From positions 33,244,719 through 33,308,718 of the forward strand of contig OY829541.1 of the NCBI GenBank assembly GCA_963691705.1: 64,000 nt of DNA, given 5' to 3'. Positions 10,338-20,019 of this stretch are shown here, piece by piece. The stretch is from Viola odorata. Lineage: Eukaryota > Streptophyta > Magnoliopsida > Malpighiales > Violaceae. Within the stretch, counting starts at the first letter, position 1. Every line of letters begins with the position of its first letter. A program made the position numbers and the translations under genes. Below the pieces are notes generated by a model. It saw nothing but the letters and a program-made list of their open reading frames with translations. It did not search any database and was not told the DNA's origin.

Positions 10338-13300
10338 TCATTGAGGTTCTTCAAGCGTGGTGCTCTCCACGGTGTGGTTTTGGAATTTCTCATAAAAAGG
10401 CTTGAGACGATGCCCATTAACTTTGAAAATGTTCTGATCCTCCTGGTTTTGAATTTCAACAGCACCATTGGGGTACACATTAGTAATCACATAAGGACCA
10501 GTCCATCGGCTCTTCAATTTTCCAGCAAGGATGCGGAATCTTGAGCTGAATAGAAGCACTTTCTGCCCAACTGTCAAGGCCTTGGGACGAATGGACCTGT
10601 CATGGTACATTTTGGCCCTAGCTTTGATAATTGCAGAATTTTCGTAGGCATCATTTCTCAACTCCTCCAACTCCTGAACTTGCAACTTTCTGTGGGATCC
10701 AGCTTCTGAAATGTTCATATTGCAATTTTTAATAGCCCAATAGGCTTTGTGCTGAATTTCCACGGGTAAATGGCATGATTTGCCATAAACCAACTTATAA
10801 GGAGTTGTCCCAATGGAGGTTTTGAATGTTGTTCTATATGCCCATAGCGCATCATCTAATCTCTGGCTCCAGTCTCCTCGATTTGGTCTGACCGTCTTGC
10901 TCAAGATGGATTTTACTTCTCTATTCGACAATTCAGCCAATCCGTTTGTTTGAGGATGATAGGCAGTGGACACACGATGTGTGATGTTGTACTTGGCGAA
11001 GAGAGTTGTCACAACCTTGTTACAGAAGTGGCTGCCTCTGTCACTGATGATCACTCGTGGCACTCCAAATCTGTTAAGGATTTGGGATTTGAAGAATGAA
11101 ACAACGGTCTTTGCATCATCAGCCCTTGTTGCCTTCGCTTCTACCCATTTAGATAGGTAGTCTACTGCCAAAATGATGTAGAAGTTGCCTCCTGAATTGG
11201 GGAATGGACCCATGAAGTCTATCCCCCAAACATCAAAAATCTCACAAACAAAAATTGGGGTTAAAGGCATCTGATCTCTAGAGGAAATATTACCCGATTT
11301 TTGACATTCTAAACAAGTTTTGCAAAACTGAAATGAATCTTTAAATAAATTCGGCCAGAAAAAACCTGATTCGAGAACCTTATGGGCTGTTCTCTTAAAT
11401 CCGAAGTGTCCTCCACAAGCATAAGCATGGCAAAAATTTAAAATTGAAGGAACTTCACTCTCAAGCACACACCTTCGTAGGATTTTATCATTTCCCACAT
11501 GCCAAAGGTATGGATCGTCCCATATGTACTTTCTGGAATCTCTCATAATCTTTTCCTTCTCTCGTGCAAGGTAGTGACCATGAAATTTACCCGTAGCAAG
11601 GTAATTGACAATATCAGAAAACCATGGTCTCTTCTCGAGGCCTAGAAACAAGCGCTTATCTGGGAATTCTTCCTTGACTGGGTCTGATTTGGTGTCAACC
11701 AAAATTCTGCTCAAGTGATCAGCCACCACATTTTCTTTGCCCTTTTTGTCTTTGATCTCAAGATCAAACTCCTGCAACAGTAGTATCCGCCGAATCAATC
11801 TTGGCTTTGCTTCCTTTTTTGCTAAAAGATACTTCAAGGCTGCATGGTCAGAATAAATTATGACTTTAGTGCCAAGAAGATAAGAATGAAATTTATCTAA
11901 AGCAAAGACAATTGAAAACAATTCTTTTTCTGTTGTGGTGTAATTTCTTTGGGCTTCATCAAGCATCCTAGAGGCATAATAAATCACGTGTGGGCTCTTG
12001 TCAAATTTCTGTCCAAGAACAGCCCCCACAGCTGCATCACTCGCATCACACATGAGTTCAAATGGTTTCGTCCAGTCGGGTGCTTGAATCACTGGTGCTG
12101 TCACTAACTTCTGTTTCAAGAGGTCAAACGCCTCTTTGCATTGCTCATTGAAGTCGAATTTTGCATCCTTTTGCAGCAGCCTGCACATAGGCTCCGCAAC
12201 CTTTGAAAAATCCTTGATAAAACTTCTATAAAAACCTGCAAGGCCTAGGAATGAACGGACATCTCGTACACAAGATGGGTAAGGCAATGAATCAATTACA
12301 TCAATTTTAGCTTTGTCCACTTCTATACCTTTCTTTGAAATAATATGGCCTAAAATTAATCCTTGATTTACCATAAAATGGCATTTCTCATAATTTAAAA
12401 CCAAATTAGTTTCCATGCATCTAATCAAGACTTTTCTCAAGTTTTCCAAACACTCATCAAATGAATTTCCATAAACAGTAAAATCGTCCATGAAAACTTC
12501 TATTCCTTTCTCTACAAAATCAGAAAATATACTAACCATACACCTCTGAAAAGTAGCAGGTGCATTACACAAACCAAATGGCATCCTCTTGTATGCAAAC
12601 GTGCCAAAGGGGCAAGTAAAGGTTGTCTTCTCTTGGTCTTCAATGGCAACGGGAATTTGATAGAATCCTGAAAATCCATCGAGACAACAATAGTGTGACT
12701 TACCTGCCAACCTCTCAAGCATTTGATCAATAAATGGCAGAGGAAAATGATCCTTCCTAGTAGCATTGTTCAGCCTTCGATAATCTATGCAAACTCTCCA
12801 CGAATTTTGCTCTCTCATTGGCACCAATTCTCCTTCATTATTTGCCACCACTGTAATTCCTGATTTTTTAGGAACGACCTGCACAGGACTAACCCAAGAA
12901 GAGTCAGAAATATGATAGATTACACCTGCAGCAAGGAGTTTAAGAATTTCCTTTTTCACGACTTCCATCATTGGAGGATTAAGCCTCCTTTGTGGTTGTC
13001 TCACAGTTTTGCTGTCCTCTTCTAGGTGTATTCTGTGTGTGCAAATGGCAGGAGATATTCCCTTTATGTCAGCTATAGTCCAGCCGATTGCTCCCTTGAA
13101 TTCCTTCAAGACATTCAAAAGTCTTTCTTCTTGTGTGTTGGTCAGCTTGCTGGAAATTATGACCGGTAGGCTCTTCTCGAGGCCTAGAAACGAGTACTTC
13201 AGGTGCTCAGGTAATGTTTTGAGTTCCAAGTCGGGTGCCTGCAAAATTGAAGGCTGAAGTTTAGTGACTTGGTCTGTTGATTCTAAAGCTTGCACATCAC

Positions 13301-14786
13301 CTGCAGTAGTGTCTGAAACGTCCAGCTCCTTAACAAAATTAAGGATTTCGGGCTTAATTGGTAGCTCATCTTGCAATTTCTTCACCTCATCATGAGATAA
13401 ACCATTACTAAGAACAAACTCAAGTGGATCAGAATTATTAATTTCAGAAATGTCATCAACCAAGGGATCAATAACATCTAAAAAATTAACACAGTGTATA
13501 TCTTCAGGATATTTCATTGCTTCATACATATTAAATTTAATCAATTCCTCACCAAATTCAAGCGTTAAACACCCATCATACACATCAATTTTAGCACGGG
13601 CTGTTCTCAAAAACGGTCTACCAAGGATCACATCAGTAGTTCTGGTAACATCATCATTTCTCATGTCAACAACATAGAAATCTACTGGAAAAACAAAGTC
13701 TCTAACCTGCACCAAGACATCCTCTACTACTCCAACGGGGTATACAATGGATCTATCAGCAAGTTGGATAACAACTCTAGTTTCCTTAAGATTTCCTATA
13801 TTCAAAGTTTCAAAAATGGATAGAGACATGACGTTTATACCTGCTCCAAGGTCGCACAATGCTTTCTCTACTTCCTTGCTCCCGATTTTACAAGGTATCA
13901 CAAAGGTACCTTTATCTTTGCATTTCGTAGGAAGTTTGCATTTTGAGGGAAGTTCTTTTTGCAAGATAGCTGAAACATTCTCATTAAAACTCACGGTTTC
14001 CATGCCTGCTAGTTTCCTCTTGTTAGTACATAAATCCTTTAAGAATTTAGCATATTTAGGGACCTGTGATATCATATCTAGCAATGGCACATTAATAGCA
14101 ACTTTTCTAAAAACTTCAAGAATTTTCTCCTCATCCTTCTCCTTCTTGGCTTTTGAAGGCCTTTCGGGAAAAGGAAAAGGTGTTACCTGAGGGGTTGAAG
14201 TTCCTTCCTGTGCTTCTGGAGTTGGAATGGATGTTTCACCTACTGGAGTAGATGATTCTGCTACTGGAGTGGTCGATTCCTGCACCATTTCTGTTTCAGA
14301 TTCTTGTGGCTGTTCTGGTCGGTTCATCCCGAGGTCTAGGGATGAACTGACCCTTGGTGGAAAATCTTTTCCACTTCGTAGAGTCATGGCATTGAGATGT
14401 TTGGGATTTTCTACTGTGTTCGAAGGTAGCTGGCCTGAGGTGTTTTGGTGGCTCATGGTGAACTGTGCCATCTGTTTTTGGAGGTCAGCTATCGCTCCTT
14501 GGGTGGTTTGTATGAATGGTTGAAGGATTTGTTTGAGAGTTTCTTCAAGTGGTGGTGGAGGTGGTGCAGTAAGTTGCAATGGTTGTGGATGTGCTGGCAA
14601 CTCTGGTTGTTGCGGTTGAGCTGGGGACTGATTCGTTTGGAAGTTTTGCTGGTTTTGTTGAGGTCTAGACTTGAAATTCCTCCACTCAAAAGGAGGTTGT
14701 TGCTGATTTGGTCCCCACCCATAATGAGGGTAGTTCTTCCAACCTGGATTGCTGCTGTTGGAGTATGAGTTTCCTTGATGAGGCAT
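10338..14786 (-). CDS. Athila-like pol polyprotein (gag C-terminus, protease, RT, RNase H, integrase)
   Basis: A 1,482-residue open frame. Residues 1-230 are Gln/Pro-rich and belong to the C-terminal end of Gag. The protease active-site triplet is in CDLGAG at about residue 309. RT has the catalytic FMDDF near residue 765 and FLGLAGFYR after it. RNase H starts at CDASDAAVGAVLG near 912. The integrase has the HHCC zinc finger (about 1127-1160) and D-D-E core with WGIDFMGP (~1187), SDRGSHF (~1247) and PQTNGLAELSNRE (~1283). It replicates element RNA into DNA and inserts it. The ATG chosen is only the first after the TAA; in-frame sequence joins it to gag through TAA 14799-14801, so Gag-Pol may be made by readthrough or the TAA may be a recent mutation. 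No other break is seen. Confidence 0.92.
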   Translation of the reverse strand: MPHQGNSYSNSSNPGWKNYPHYGWGPNQQQPPFEWRNFKSRPQQNQQNFQTNQSPAQPQQPELPAHPQPLQLTAPPPPPLEETLKQILQPFIQTTQGAIADLQKQMAQFTMSHQNTSGQLPSNTVENPKHLNAMTLRSGKDFPPRVSSSLDLGMNRPEQPQESETEMVQESTTPVAESSTPVGETSIPTPEAQEGTSTPQVTPFPFPERPSKAKKEKDEEKILEVFRKVAINVPLLDMISQVPKYAKFLKDLCTNKRKLAGMETVSFNENVSAILQKELPSKCKLPTKCKDKGTFVIPCKIGSKEVEKALCDLGAGINVMSLSIFETLNIGNLKETRVVIQLADRSIVYPVGVVEDVLVQVRDFVFPVDFYVVDMRNDDVTRTTDVILGRPFLRTARAKIDVYDGCLTLEFGEELIKFNMYEAMKYPEDIHCVNFLDVIDPLVDDISEINNSDPLEFVLSNGLSHDEVKKLQDELPIKPEILNFVKELDVSDTTAGDVQALESTDQVTKLQPSILQAPDLELKTLPEHLKYSFLGLEKSLPVIISSKLTNTQEERLLNVLKEFKGAIGWTIADIKGISPAICTHRIHLEEDSKTVRQPQRRLNPPMMEVVKKEILKLLAAGVIYHISDSSWVSPVQVVPKKSGITVVANNEGELVPMREQNSWRVCIDYRRLNNATRKDHFPLPFIDQMLERLAGKSHYCCLDGFSGFYQIPVAIEDQEKTTFTCPFGTFAYKRMPFGLCNAPATFQRCMVSIFSDFVEKGIEVFMDDFTVYGNSFDECLENLRKVLIRCMETNLVLNYEKCHFMVNQGLILGHIISKKGIEVDKAKIDVIDSLPYPSCVRDVRSFLGLAGFYRSFIKDFSKVAEPMCRLLQKDAKFDFNEQCKEAFDLLKQKLVTAPVIQAPDWTKPFELMCDASDAAVGAVLGQKFDKSPHVIYYASRMLDEAQRNYTTTEKELFSIVFALDKFHSYLLGTKVIIYSDHAALKYLLAKKEAKPRLIRRILLLQEFDLEIKDKKGKENVVADHLSRILVDTKSDPVKEEFPDKRLFLGLEKRPWFSDIVNYLATGKFHGHYLAREKEKIMRDSRKYIWDDPYLWHVGNDKILRRCVLESEVPSILNFCHAYACGGHFGFKRTAHKVLESGFFWPNLFKDSFQFCKTCLECQKSGNISSRDQMPLTPIFVCEIFDVWGIDFMGPFPNSGGNFYIILAVDYLSKWVEAKATRADDAKTVVSFFKSQILNRFGVPRVIISDRGSHFCNKVVTTLFAKYNITHRVSTAYHPQTNGLAELSNREVKSILSKTVRPNRGDWSQRLDDALWAYRTTFKTSIGTTPYKLVYGKSCHLPVEIQHKAYWAIKNCNMNISEAGSHRKLQVQELEELRNDAYENSAIIKARAKMYHDRSIRPKALTVGQKVLLFSSRFRILAGKLKSRWTGPYVITNVYPNGAVEIQNQEDQNIFKVNGHRLKPFYEKFQNHTVESTTLEEPQ

Positions 14787-14798
14787 GGCTGCATTGGC

Positions 14799-15842
14799 TT
14801 ACTCTGGAGGATCTGCTACAAGTGGACATTCGTGAGTCATGTGACCGATTTGGCAACAAACTCCACAAGGCGTGACTTGTTGTGGTGGAATTTGTTGTAT
14901 TTGTGCAATGGTTGCTGGAAAGTTCTTCATAAAAGTAGACACTTCTTCCATGTGTCTCTCAAGTGCAGCAACATTTATGTTGTGTGCAGAGGTGGTACGT
15001 TCATGAGCTTCATTTTGTTGGCAATTATCTGCCAAAGTCTGAATAAGGGCTCTAGCTCGACTAGGGGTCAAGTCCAATAATGCTCCTCCTGCAGCTGAAT
15101 CAAGTTTTTCCTTGTCTTTAACACACATGCCATCATAAAAGTATTGTATCAATGATTGCTCGGGTACACCATGCGTAGGACAGACTTCTTGGAGGTCTTT
15201 AAACCTCTGATGGTATTCTCCAAAAGACTCATCCCCTCGTTGCTGGATAGCAACAAGACTCTTCCTAGCTGCTCCTGCTTTGGTAGCTGACCAATATTTC
15301 TTAAGAAAAGTGGCAGCCATTTCAGCCCAAGAGTTTATGGAGTTGTGTGGAAGACTGAAAAACCAATTCTTTGCTGAGTCCTCTAGAGACCATGGAAAAG
15401 CTCTTAATTTAGCACGTTCAAGGCTCACTCCAGTGGGTTTAAGTGCATCACATTCAAATTGAAACTTCTGGAGGTGCTTGTAAGGATTTTCAGAGGCATG
15501 TCCTCTGAATTTGCTAAGGTTGTGCATGACATTTGACTTCACGGCCCAGTCATTTGGTACTGGACGGTAGTTAATACACAGGAAAGACTCCTGTTCGGCT
15601 CCTTGATTGAGCTCTCGAAGGGTAGGTTCAGGTGGATTGGCCATCTCTGGTTCAGGTTCAGCGTCAGGTTCTGGTTGATCCGTCCCGAGGTCTCGGGATG
15701 AGCTGACCTCTGCTTCTGAGTCTGATTCGGACAAGGTAAATTCACTGAATTTGCGTTTTGATATTCTGATTGCTGTTTCTGTTCTGGCAATCTCTGGGAT
15801 GTAAGGTAGTGGTTGTGAACTAGATGACCTGGTCATGAACAA
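14799..15842 (-). CDS. Athila-like Gag (capsid/nucleocapsid)
   Basis: 347 residues. The retrotransposon gag domain occupies about residues 110-255 (ASENPYKHLQKF, LRAFPWSLEDSAKNWFFSLP, FLKKYWSA, ESFGEYHQRFKDL, QSLIQYFYDGM). A zinc-knuckle-like CGVCCQIGHMTHECP lies at the C-terminus just before the stop. It forms the virus-like particle and binds element RNA. It starts 27 nt downstream of the PBS, giving a very short leader. The N-terminus contains VSSSRDLG, coded by a palindromic unit (15673-15708). It ends in TAA, in frame with pol. Confidence 0.92.
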   Translation of the reverse strand: MFMTRSSSSQPLPYIPEIARTETAIRISKRKFSEFTLSESDSEAEVSSSRDLGTDQPEPDAEPEPEMANPPEPTLRELNQGAEQESFLCINYRPVPNDWAVKSNVMHNLSKFRGHASENPYKHLQKFQFECDALKPTGVSLERAKLRAFPWSLEDSAKNWFFSLPHNSINSWAEMAATFLKKYWSATKAGAARKSLVAIQQRGDESFGEYHQRFKDLQEVCPTHGVPEQSLIQYFYDGMCVKDKEKLDSAAGGALLDLTPSRARALIQTLADNCQQNEAHERTTSAHNINVAALERHMEEVSTFMKNFPATIAQIQQIPPQQVTPCGVCCQIGHMTHECPLVADPPE

Positions 15843-15868
15843 AAAAAATCAAAAATTAGAACACGTTG

Positions 15869-15886
15869 TCCCCGGCAACGGCGCCA
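15869..15886 (-). promoter_or_regulatory. Primer-binding site, tRNA-Asp type
   Basis: The plus strand reads TCCCCGGCAACGGCGCCA, identical to the 3' end of plant tRNA-Asp with CCA. It lies 5 nt inside the 5' LTR. This is the usual Athila primer. Confidence 0.92.
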
Positions 15887-15891
15887 ATTTA

Positions 15892-17583
15892 TGACGGGTG
15901 TCGAATCCGTTCATAAAATAAATAAAATACAACTCAGTGCTATGCTACAAATTAATGCAGATAGTGGTGAGAGGATCGATCCCACAAGGACAAGCTTCGC
16001 CTAATTCTTGGAGTTCCTGTAAATAACTAAGTAAAAGAAACCAAGTTTTGGGGTTGAGATATAATTAAACGAAAATCCAGTGGATTTAAGATCAGTTGAA
16101 AACAATAAAAACAGCTTTAAAATAGAGAGAATTACAGTGGAGAAAATATTCCGGGTAGAGATCATTGCGAGATGGCATTGGTAAGTTGTTGATCATTGAT
16201 AAGATTATTGACAACATACATTTTCGAAATGGTTTTCATAGAAGAAGTTGTGGAACCAGCTCACACTAGATTCCCAACCTGCTACAAAAGTATTTAAAAG
16301 AATCACTTCATTTTAAACACCCTAATCTTCCCAAGTTCATCCTAAGATTCTAATCCGCCACTTTGCCTTGGCTATGCAGAGCCTTCTACAAAGGAATCAG
16401 AATACTTATGGAAGTACTTAAGAGATTGATTAAAGACAGTGAGGTCCCTCTTCTAGACAAGGGAATACTTTCATCATCCACGAGTCTGGTCTAGTCTGGC
16501 ACTTGACCCAGCTGTCACCTAGGTCGGCCCTTCTCAAGGCCTCGGGATGGGATGACCGCCTAATTCAATTTCTTCTATCAGCTTAGACCAAGCAAATACC
16601 CCTCATGCCCTGCTGATTTGTCTACAAACGTTCTCTAAGAGTGATGTAATCACAAGAGAACTGACTACACTTGCCCGAATTAAATTCAAGGTGATCAAGC
16701 TCAAAAATTAATAAAGACAAGTTTAAAATTAAAACAAGAAGGTTTGAAATATGAAATTCATTTCTATTAAGCTTAAACAAGTCTCACAATCAACATACCA
16801 GCCAATCTCTTGATCCCTACCAGGAACTTGGAGTTTAGTTACAATACATAATCAAAATAAACAAAAGAAGTTCAAATCCGAAATTACAAAGAGTGCTGGA
16901 ATTTCTGGAAAAAGTTGGTAAATGCTGATTTTTCTCCCTACTGTTCTTGATTGTCCGAATGCAATCCCCTCTCTTTTCAAAACTCAATCTTGCTACCTTA
17001 AATTGGTCTTTCATTTGCCCACCAACTCCTCTCCAAGGACAGTCCACGCCAGCTCACAAGCTCCCAAAATCTTGTCTTCAAAGTGGTTGTAAACTAGTGG
17101 GAACATTCCCTTAAAATAAGGAAGAATGTTTGATGCATTCTTCCAAGGACGTTTGTAAGCTCAAGAGAATAACAAAGAGTGGCCCAAGAAGTCTAGTGTC
17201 TGCAAATAATGTGTCCCAAGAAGACAGGAAATGCACTAGAGATTAAATAAACCCGGCACGCGGATTCATGGAAAGTGCAGATCCAGCTGGCCTTCCGGAG
17301 GGACGCTTCTTGTCGAGGCCTAGAGGAGAGCTGATCTCGGCAAAATAGAGGAGTGGCCTTGAGACGAACAGACCAACTTCAAAGCGGCAAGGCTGAAAAT
17401 GGAACTTCAACACCATATGATTGATTACAGCTCTATTCTTCAAGCTTTTCACTCCTTTCCTTCACATTGATGCTCCAAAGGCTGAATCATAAGAAAGGAA
17501 GCAAATAGGCTCAAAGTAGCATATTTACCATCTCAATTACTAGGAAAAGAGATAGTAAAACAACCAAAATAATCCATCAATCA
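15892..17583 (-). repeat. 5' LTR of the Athila-like element
   Basis: It pairs with 7097-8788. It contains palindromic units at 16522-16557, 17301-17336 and 17339-17374. Confidence 0.95.
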
Positions 17584-17959
17584 GTCTCGTTTCATGATGT
17601 AACTGTTTCAATGAAGTTAGTAGGCCTTGCTATCAGAATTATAATGGTGGCTATCATACCTTATGCGGTTGCACGCCCTCCGCGGTTGCTAAAATATTTC
17701 TGTCTTTTACAGACATAATATTTCATGGCGTTTGATTTTGCATGTATCACTGCGTTAACACTTCATTCTGCATTGTTATTTCTTTAGTGACGTTTCAAGG
17801 AACAAAGTAGTTATTATTTCCATCCGTGTCGTGCATAGTTTCATGCATAGTTTCCATGTTACGATAGAGACATCTCTCCAGCTCAACTTCACCGGGTATC
17901 AACCGCTCGGTTACTAGCTGGGATATCTCTCCTTGTTTCAAATGCCAACGATTGGCTTG

Positions 17960-18460
17960 GGGCGTGCCTCGTCTTAGTGAGCCGTCTGATCAGGACCGGG
18001 CATCACAAGGATAGGATTTTCACTCCCGAGCGTTGAAACCTCACGTTCCTGGAGCGTGCCTCGTCTTAATGGGTCGTCTATGTGAGCACGGTTACCACAA
18101 GGATAGGATTTTCACTTCCAGAACGGAGTTACTACCTCCTTGGGGGCGTGCCTCGTCTTAATGGCCCGTCTGTATGAGCACGGCTGCCACAATGATAGGA
18201 TTTTCACTCCCTAGGATGTCGGGGCGTGCCTCGTCTTAATATGCCGTCTATGTGAGCACGGTTACCACAAGGATAAGATTTTCACTCCCGGGGGCCTTGG
18301 GACGTGCCTCGTCTTAATGGGTCATCTATGTGAGCACGGTTACCACAAGGATAGGATTTTCACCCCCAACGCTATTTATGCCAGGGCGTGCCTCGTCTTA
18401 GTGAGCTGTCTGATCAGGACCAGCCATCACAAGGATAGGATTTTCACTCCTGGCATTCTT
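17960..18460. repeat. Tandem repeats, about six units of 77-93 bp, in the Tat 3' region
   Basis: CGTGCCTCGTCTTA recurs near 17963, 18054, 18147, 18224, 18303 and 18387. Each is followed by a GTCT...GAGCACGG or GATCAGGACC variant and then CACAAGGATAGGATTTTCAC. Units share a ~70-bp core with variable linkers. The array lies between the integrase end and the Athila insertion, where Tat elements often carry tandem repeats. Confidence 0.85.
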
Positions 18461-18588
18461 CATTATCTGCGTATTGTTGGCCATAATATGCACAAAGATG
18501 CCTTTCATTTATGCGTTAGAGCAATATTAACAAGGCGATATTGGAGAGATTAGCTTCTAGCATGATATAGTTTTAAACGGGCTATATT

Positions 18589-20019
18589 CTAAGAGTTTGG
18601 TAGGGGAGTACCGTCAAGTGTTTCCAAATGATATGCTCCATTTCCGATGACGCGATTGACGCGATAGGGCCCATCCCAATTTGGGCTGAGTTTTCCCATG
18701 CGCTGCCCTGCTGCTCGTTTGTCTCTGAGCATTAAGTCTCCCGTTTTGAGCAATCGCTCCTTGACTTGTTTGTTATGGTACTGCGCCATTTTCCTTTTGT
18801 AATGCAAAGTTTTTAGGAGAGCATCTTCTTGTATTTCTGGTAGCGCATCAAGGTTAGCGTGTAACCTTTCTTCATTAACTTCTTCTCTGAAATATGCCAC
18901 TCGCAGGCTCAAGGTGCCAATTTCTACCGGCGTGACAGCCTCTGTTCCAAAGGCTAATGCAAAGGGCGTTTCTCCAGTGGTAGATTTCACGGTCATGCGA
19001 TAGGCCCATATTACATATGGCAGTTCGTCTGCCTATTTCTTTTTAGAACCTTCTAGGTTCCTTTTGATGCCACTGAGGATGCTGTGGTTGGTCACTTCTG
19101 CCTGACCATTGGTTTGCGGGTGCGCTACAGAAGAGAATCTCTGCTCAATTTGAAATTTTGCGCATTGATTTCTAAAGAATTGGCTTGTAAATTGTGTTCC
19201 ATTATCGCTGACCAATATGCGAGGTACCCCGAATCGCATGATGACTTGATATTTGAAGAAACGCCAAATCTTCTCCGTGGTAATGTTAGCTACCGCCTCT
19301 GCTTCTGCCCACTTCGTGAAATAGTCTACCGCTATGACCACAAACTTCAATTGGGATCTGGCTTTTGGAAACGGGCCCAATATATCAATTCCCCACTTGG
19401 CAAACGGGCAAGGGGCGACAATTTCTGAAATTTGCACAGCTGGTCTTCGTGGGATTTTGGCGTATTCTTGACATTTCTGGCAAGATTTTACAAAATTGTG
19501 ACAGTCTCTACGAATGGTGGGCCAGTAGAATCCCGAACGAAAGACCTGTGCTGCTAGGGTGTCACCAGCTACATGCATGCCGCATATTCCTTCATGGATT
19601 TCTCGCAAAGTATGGAGCCCTTCCTGCTCCGTTATGCACTTCGCGGCTGGATGAGAGAAACATTTTCGAATTAATTCTCCATTGTAGTATGTGCACCGTG
19701 CCACTTGTTTTAAAATTTTCCTTCTTTCAGCGTTATCTACTGGCAGCTCGTCATATTTCAAATATTTCACAACGTGAATTCTCCAATCGCTCTCTATTTC
19801 TTCTATGCACAGGGACGCTTGTTCTTCCATGAAAGAGGGCACTGGTATCTCACCATAATGCACATCTTTGGGTATGGAGGTTGTCGGGCTAGCTGTCATT
19901 TTAGCAAGATTGTCAGCTTTGCTATTATCCTCTCGAGGAATATGCTCGAAGCGGACTTGAATGCCTTTTCTCTTTGCCTCTGTTAGCTCATATTTTACCT
20001 TTGTGAGGTATTGAATCAT
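18589..20019 (-). pseudogene. Tat integrase (with end of archaeal-type RNase H), broken
   Basis: The first 40 residues (IQYLTKVKYELTEAKRKG, then IPREDNSKADNLAK) are the end of the archaeal-type RNase H. The integrase zinc finger (HEGICGMHVAG...CQKCQEYA) and D-D-E core (WGIDILGPFP, VSDNGTQF, HPQTNGQAEVTN) follow. A TAG at 19033-19035 interrupts just before ADELPYVIWAYR, where related proteins usually have tryptophan (TGG). The frame then continues to 18589 with the usual C-terminal GDLMLRDKR and WDGPYRV segments. The start overlaps the upstream frame by 4 nt because of a frameshift, not a genuine start. Confidence 0.88.

Larger units (their letters stand above)
7097..17583 (-). mobile_element. 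Young, nearly intact Athila-like Ty3/gypsy retrotransposon
   Basis: The element is 10,487 bp and bounded by TGACG...AATCA termini. A 4-bp direct repeat GTCT occurs at 7093-7096 and 17584-17587. LTRs are 7097-8788 and 15892-17583 (1,692 bp each, about six mismatches by eye), so insertion is recent. The PBS is complementary to the 3' end of a plant tRNA-Asp, which is usual for Athila. Gag and Pol match Athila in motif order (NPGWKNYP segment after the gag zinc knuckle; FLGLAGFYR in RT). The one coding break is an in-frame TAA between gag and pol. No env-like ORF is seen in the 1.5 kb between pol and the 3' LTR. It inserted into the 3' zone of the Tat element. Confidence 0.93.
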
